This document shows, in pieces, positions 61,062 to 64,000 of a DNA stretch of 64,000 bases (positions within the stretch are counted from its first letter, which is position 1; each line of letters starts with the position of its first letter). The stretch comes from Virgibacillus_F necropolis_A. GTDB taxonomy: Bacteria; Bacillota; Bacilli; Bacillales; Amphibacillaceae. Under the pieces are notes generated by a model. That model had not been told where the DNA came from. It searched no databases and saw only the letters and a list, made by a program, of their open reading frames with translations. The translations under genes and the position numbers were made by a program. The stretch spans positions 3,100,001 through 3,164,000 of the forward strand of contig NZ_CP084992.1 in assembly GCF_044793635.1 (NCBI RefSeq), given 5' to 3'.

Positions 61062-62075
61062 ATGATCGCTACAATTACGCATTCACGTTTATTAAAAACG
61101 ATAATAAATATAGTTGCCATAGTTGCTTTGATTTTTTCTATCGGGATTTCTGTATCGTATGGCGCAGTTGATATTAAACTATCAACTGTCTGGGAAGCGG
61201 TTTTTCAATTTAATCCTAGTTTAACCTCTCATCAGGTTATCCAGGAATTGCGATTACCTCGTGCATTTGGGGCAGCTTTAGTCGGCGCATTCTTAGCCAT
61301 TTCTGGTGCGATTATGCAAGGGATGACGCGAAACCCATTAGCATCACCATCGATTATGGGAGTAACAAATGGTGCCGCATTCACACTTGTGATTATGCTG
61401 GCCTTTTTCCCCGGTGTATCCAATATTGGCTTAACACTAGCTTCATATGCAGGGGCAGGTATCGCGGTTGTCCTTGTATTTATGGTTGGCTCTTATTCAA
61501 AAAGTGGCTTAACACCTGTTAAGCTTGCGCTGGCGGGTGTTGCGATTGGGACGTTACTCAGCTCAATCTCATCTATAATTTCGCTTCATTTTCAACTGGA
61601 AAAACAAATGAGTTTTTGGTTTGCAGGTGGACTTGCCGGAACGAACTGGACGTCGATTCAAATCCTTCTGATCTCAGGGGGGATTGGGTTAGTTCTAGCA
61701 ATCTCAATTGCAAAATCGATAACTATACTTAGCTTAGGTGAAGATATTGCGTCAGGGCTGGGCCAAAATAATATTCTAATAAAAATTATCGGCATTATTG
61801 CTGTGCTAGTCTTAACGGGTGCAGCTGTGTCCATCGCTGGTACAGTCGGATTTATTGGGCTTATTATTCCACATATTACCCGATTTATTATGGGGACGGA
61901 TTACCGATGGATTATCCCGTCATCGGCGATTTTTGGCGCACTTTTATTAGTGTTGGCTGATGTTGTAGCGCGATTAGTAAATGCACCATTTGAAACGCCT
62001 GTAGGGGCTATTACCTCTTTAATTGGTGTCCCGTTCTTCCTTTACTTAGCGCGTGGTAGTGGAGGTGGAAAATAA
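61062..62075 (+). CDS. Iron-siderophore ABC permease (FecCD family, YfiZ-like)
   Basis: The 337-residue protein has about nine to ten membrane segments. FecCD hallmarks: RLPRAFGAALVGAFLAISGAIMQGMTRNPLASPSIMGV, GEDIASGLGQN and VGFIGLIIPHITRFIMGTDYR. AGGGG precedes the ATG. It overlaps the next permease gene by one base, and the two form the heteromeric membrane channel. An ATPase gene is not visible; B. subtilis systems of this group use the shared ATPase YusV. Confidence 0.93.
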   Translation: MIATITHSRLLKTIINIVAIVALIFSIGISVSYGAVDIKLSTVWEAVFQFNPSLTSHQVIQELRLPRAFGAALVGAFLAISGAIMQGMTRNPLASPSIMGVTNGAAFTLVIMLAFFPGVSNIGLTLASYAGAGIAVVLVFMVGSYSKSGLTPVKLALAGVAIGTLLSSISSIISLHFQLEKQMSFWFAGGLAGTNWTSIQILLISGGIGLVLAISIAKSITILSLGEDIASGLGQNNILIKIIGIIAVLVLTGAAVSIAGTVGFIGLIIPHITRFIMGTDYRWIIPSSAIFGALLLVLADVVARLVNAPFETPVGAITSLIGVPFFLYLARGSGGGK

Positions 62076-63097
62076 TGACACCAGAACAAAGGATTAAACG
62101 TAAAAAGTTTCTTGCAATCATAGTCGGACTGATTGTATTAATAATTGGCATGTTTTTTGTAAGCCTAAGTACTGGGGTTATTCAACTGACACCAAGTGAA
62201 GTTATCAAAACGTTGTTTGGTCAGGGAACAGATAAGCAGGAGTTAGTACTGTTTGATTTCCGATTACCTGGTATTGTGCTTGCATTGTTAATCGGTGCAG
62301 GTCTTGCGGTCTCAGGTGCAATTCTGCAAGGTGTTACACAAAATGACCTTGCCGATCCGGGGATTCTTGGCATCAACACTGGTGCGGGTCTGGCAGTTGT
62401 TTTATTTATCTTTTTCTTTCAAGATACTATTAACATATCAAGTACCGTTTCGGCCTTTATTATGCCAGTCTTTGCACTTATCGGAGCGGTTTTTGCAGCA
62501 TTCCTGATTTACTTTTTAGCATGGAAAGATGGGGTCAATCCTATTCGGTTAATTTTAGTCGGGATTGGTGTGAATGCAGGATTCAGTGCAGCATTAATCA
62601 TATTTCAATTAAAGATGGATCCGCAAGACTTTCGACAAGCTACGGTTTGGCTGGCAGGTGACATTTGGAGTGCAAACTGGAGTTTTGTATGGGCTTTATT
62701 ACCATGGATTTTCATCCTGATTCCATTTACCTTACATAAGGCTAATAGCTTAAACGTATTAAATTTAGGCGATGATATTGCGGCAGGATTGGGAACAAGT
62801 GTGGAGCGTGAACGTCGTTTACTCCTCTTGTTGGCTGTTGCATTAGCTGGAGCTTGTGTTGCGGCAGGTGGCGGAATTGCGTTCTTAGGGTTAGTCGTAC
62901 CACACATAGCGCGAAGAATTGTTGGCCCGACACATCAACGGATTATTCCGGTTTCAACCTTGATTGGGGCCTTATTGTTAATGCTATCGGACACAATTGG
63001 AAAAACTATTTTGGCACCTACAGAGATTCCGGTAGGGATTATTGTTGCTATTTTAAGTACACCATATTTCATCTATTTATTAATGAAAACAAAGTAA
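62075..63097 (+). CDS. Iron-siderophore ABC permease (FecCD family, YfhA-like)
   Basis: The 340-residue protein has about nine to ten membrane segments. It shows FRLPGIVLALLIGAGLAVSGAILQGVTQNDLADPGILGI, GDDIAAGLGTSVERERR and GGIAFLGLVVPHIARRIVGPTHQRI. The start ATG overlaps the stop of the first permease gene (TAATG). Partner subunit of the importer. It is followed after 16 bases by the reductase gene, so uptake and intracellular iron release are probably co-expressed. Confidence 0.93.
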   Translation: MTPEQRIKRKKFLAIIVGLIVLIIGMFFVSLSTGVIQLTPSEVIKTLFGQGTDKQELVLFDFRLPGIVLALLIGAGLAVSGAILQGVTQNDLADPGILGINTGAGLAVVLFIFFFQDTINISSTVSAFIMPVFALIGAVFAAFLIYFLAWKDGVNPIRLILVGIGVNAGFSAALIIFQLKMDPQDFRQATVWLAGDIWSANWSFVWALLPWIFILIPFTLHKANSLNVLNLGDDIAAGLGTSVERERRLLLLLAVALAGACVAAGGGIAFLGLVVPHIARRIVGPTHQRIIPVSTLIGALLLMLSDTIGKTILAPTEIPVGIIVAILSTPYFIYLLMKTK

Positions 63098-63113
63098 AGG
63101 CAGGGGAATCACA

Positions 63114-64000
63114 GTGGAGAAAGAGTTAGAGTTATTTGATGTTACCATAATTGGTGGGGGACCAGCGGGGTTATTTTCAGCTTTTTATAGTGGTATGCGA
63201 GAAATGAAAACAAAAATTATCGAGCATTTACCATTTTTAGGAGGGAAGGTAGCTTACTACTACCCGGATAAAGTTATTCGCGACATTGGCGGAATACATA
63301 CGGTGACAGGGGCTAAGCTAACCGAGCAGCTTATCGAACAAGGGAAAACATTTGATCCAACAATCACCTTAGAAGCTCGAGTTACTGAAATGGAGAAATT
63401 GGAAGATGGGAATTTTCTTTTAACTGATCACAATGGAACTCAACATTATACGAAAACAGTAATTCTTGCAGCAGGGTTTGGGCCATTACAATCCGTGGAG
63501 CTTGATTTGCCAGATGCACCACAGTATAAGAATCATAATTTACATTACCATGTACGGGAAATGGGAACATTTAGAGACAAGAATGTGGTGATTTCAGGTG
63601 GTGGAAATTCCGCGATTGATTGGGCAAATGAACTAGAACCGATTGCCAAAAGTGTAACACTTTTATATCGTCGGGACCAATTTACCGGGCATGAAAGCAA
63701 CATTACGAAGATGAAAAATTCCTCGGTAACACTCCTTACATCTTGTGTGATCAATCAATTAAACGGGGATGGGCATCGTCTGTCATCTGTAACTGTTCAC
63801 AACACAGAAACTGGTGTTTTTCATGATATTGAATTGGATGATCTCGTTGTTAATCACGGTTTTATTGTAGATTTAGGTGAAATTGGTAATTGGGGAATGG
63901 AAATGAAAGACGGCACCATAAAGGTAGATGGTGATATGCAGACAAGTGTTCCAGGGATTTTTGCAGTAGGGGACCTTGCTAATTTTACTACAAAACTTCC
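63114..64000 (+). CDS. Ferredoxin/flavodoxin-NADP reductase (TrxB-like, YcgT-type), 3' partial
   Basis: GTG 63114 follows AGGGG by about 7 bases; the frame is open to the window end, about 295 residues. N-terminal FAD motif VTIIGGGPAGLFSAFYSGMR, GGKVAYYYPDK, NADP motif VVISGGGNSAIDWANEL, and FAVGDLANFTTK near the cut. There is no CxxC redox pair, so it is a two-domain ferredoxin-NADP reductase rather than thioredoxin reductase. Adjacent siderophore permease genes suggest a role in reductive iron release; B. subtilis YcgT is the likely relative. Confidence 0.9.
   Translation, partial: MEKELELFDVTIIGGGPAGLFSAFYSGMREMKTKIIEHLPFLGGKVAYYYPDKVIRDIGGIHTVTGAKLTEQLIEQGKTFDPTITLEARVTEMEKLEDGNFLLTDHNGTQHYTKTVILAAGFGPLQSVELDLPDAPQYKNHNLHYHVREMGTFRDKNVVISGGGNSAIDWANELEPIAKSVTLLYRRDQFTGHESNITKMKNSSVTLLTSCVINQLNGDGHRLSSVTVHNTETGVFHDIELDDLVVNHGFIVDLGEIGNWGMEMKDGTIKVDGDMQTSVPGIFAVGDLANFTTKL

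Overview
The window is a chromosomal segment of a low-GC, Gram-positive, Bacillaceae-type bacterium. Gene order and content follow the Bacillus subtilis blocks yhaN-yhaM-yhaL-prsA...yhaI...yhaH-trpP-hit-ecsAB-yhaA, hmoB-pbpF-hemEHY, yhfH-yhfI-lplJ-lcfB, comK, and yhjD-yhjE-sip-addB-addA. A complete glycine betaine importer with three substrate-binding lipoproteins and two GbsR-type regulators suggests a salt-adapted member (Oceanobacillus/Virgibacillus-like); that is inference. No rRNA, tRNA, prophage, IS transposase or CRISPR array was seen.

Layout. 1-7.2 kb: end of the AAA ATPase gene yhaN, a GbsR-like regulator, yhaM exoribonuclease, yhaL, the PrsA foldase and small membrane or hypothetical genes. 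7.2-13.1 kb: osmoprotection cassette (GbsR-type regulator divergent from opuAA-opuAB-opuAC, then two further OpuAC-like lipoproteins). It sits where B. subtilis has hpr. 13.4-19.7 kb: yhaH, trpP with a TRAP-type leader, hit, ecsAB, an M20 amidohydrolase and a ferritin-like protein. 20-26 kb: a PAP2 phosphatase gene bracketed by inverted repeats, an MFS exporter overlapping liaFSR, and a BdbC/thioredoxin-like thiol pair. 26-32 kb: hmoB, pbpF and the hemE-hemH-hemY operon. 32-41 kb: pepF, yhfH, yhfI, lplJ, lcfB with a FadR-type operator, comK, yhjD with a LexA-type box, yhjE and a signal peptidase gene. 41-49 kb: addB-addA. 49-60 kb: an NTN hydrolase, an M1 peptidase lipoprotein, a TetR-MFS operon, YjzC, a second MFS protein, VanZ, DUF418, a truncated DUF2157 gene, rocD and yisL. 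60-64 kb: a siderophore importer (binding protein divergent from two permease genes, Fur-type box between) followed by a ferredoxin-NADP reductase gene cut by the window end.

The most unusual structure is a family of three non-coding arrays (13211-13370, 32241-32400, 59675-59794). Each is built of degenerate units with the core TAWCYGCY, repeated at exactly 20 bp for 8, 8 and 6 units. All three lie between convergent genes, in gaps that also hold a hairpin terminator. Spacing is kept exactly while the bases drift, which suggests selection on helical phasing (two turns per unit), perhaps protein binding. I do not recognise the family.

Other intergenic structure includes a 3 x 62-bp tandem repeat, two copies of a GC-rich palindromic element (one with a second inverted-repeat element inserted in it), a dispersed GCGCAAGCGCC-type element that abuts gene ends, and many well-formed terminators. 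Start codons were often moved from the longest reading frame to the codon that has a Shine-Dalgarno sequence.
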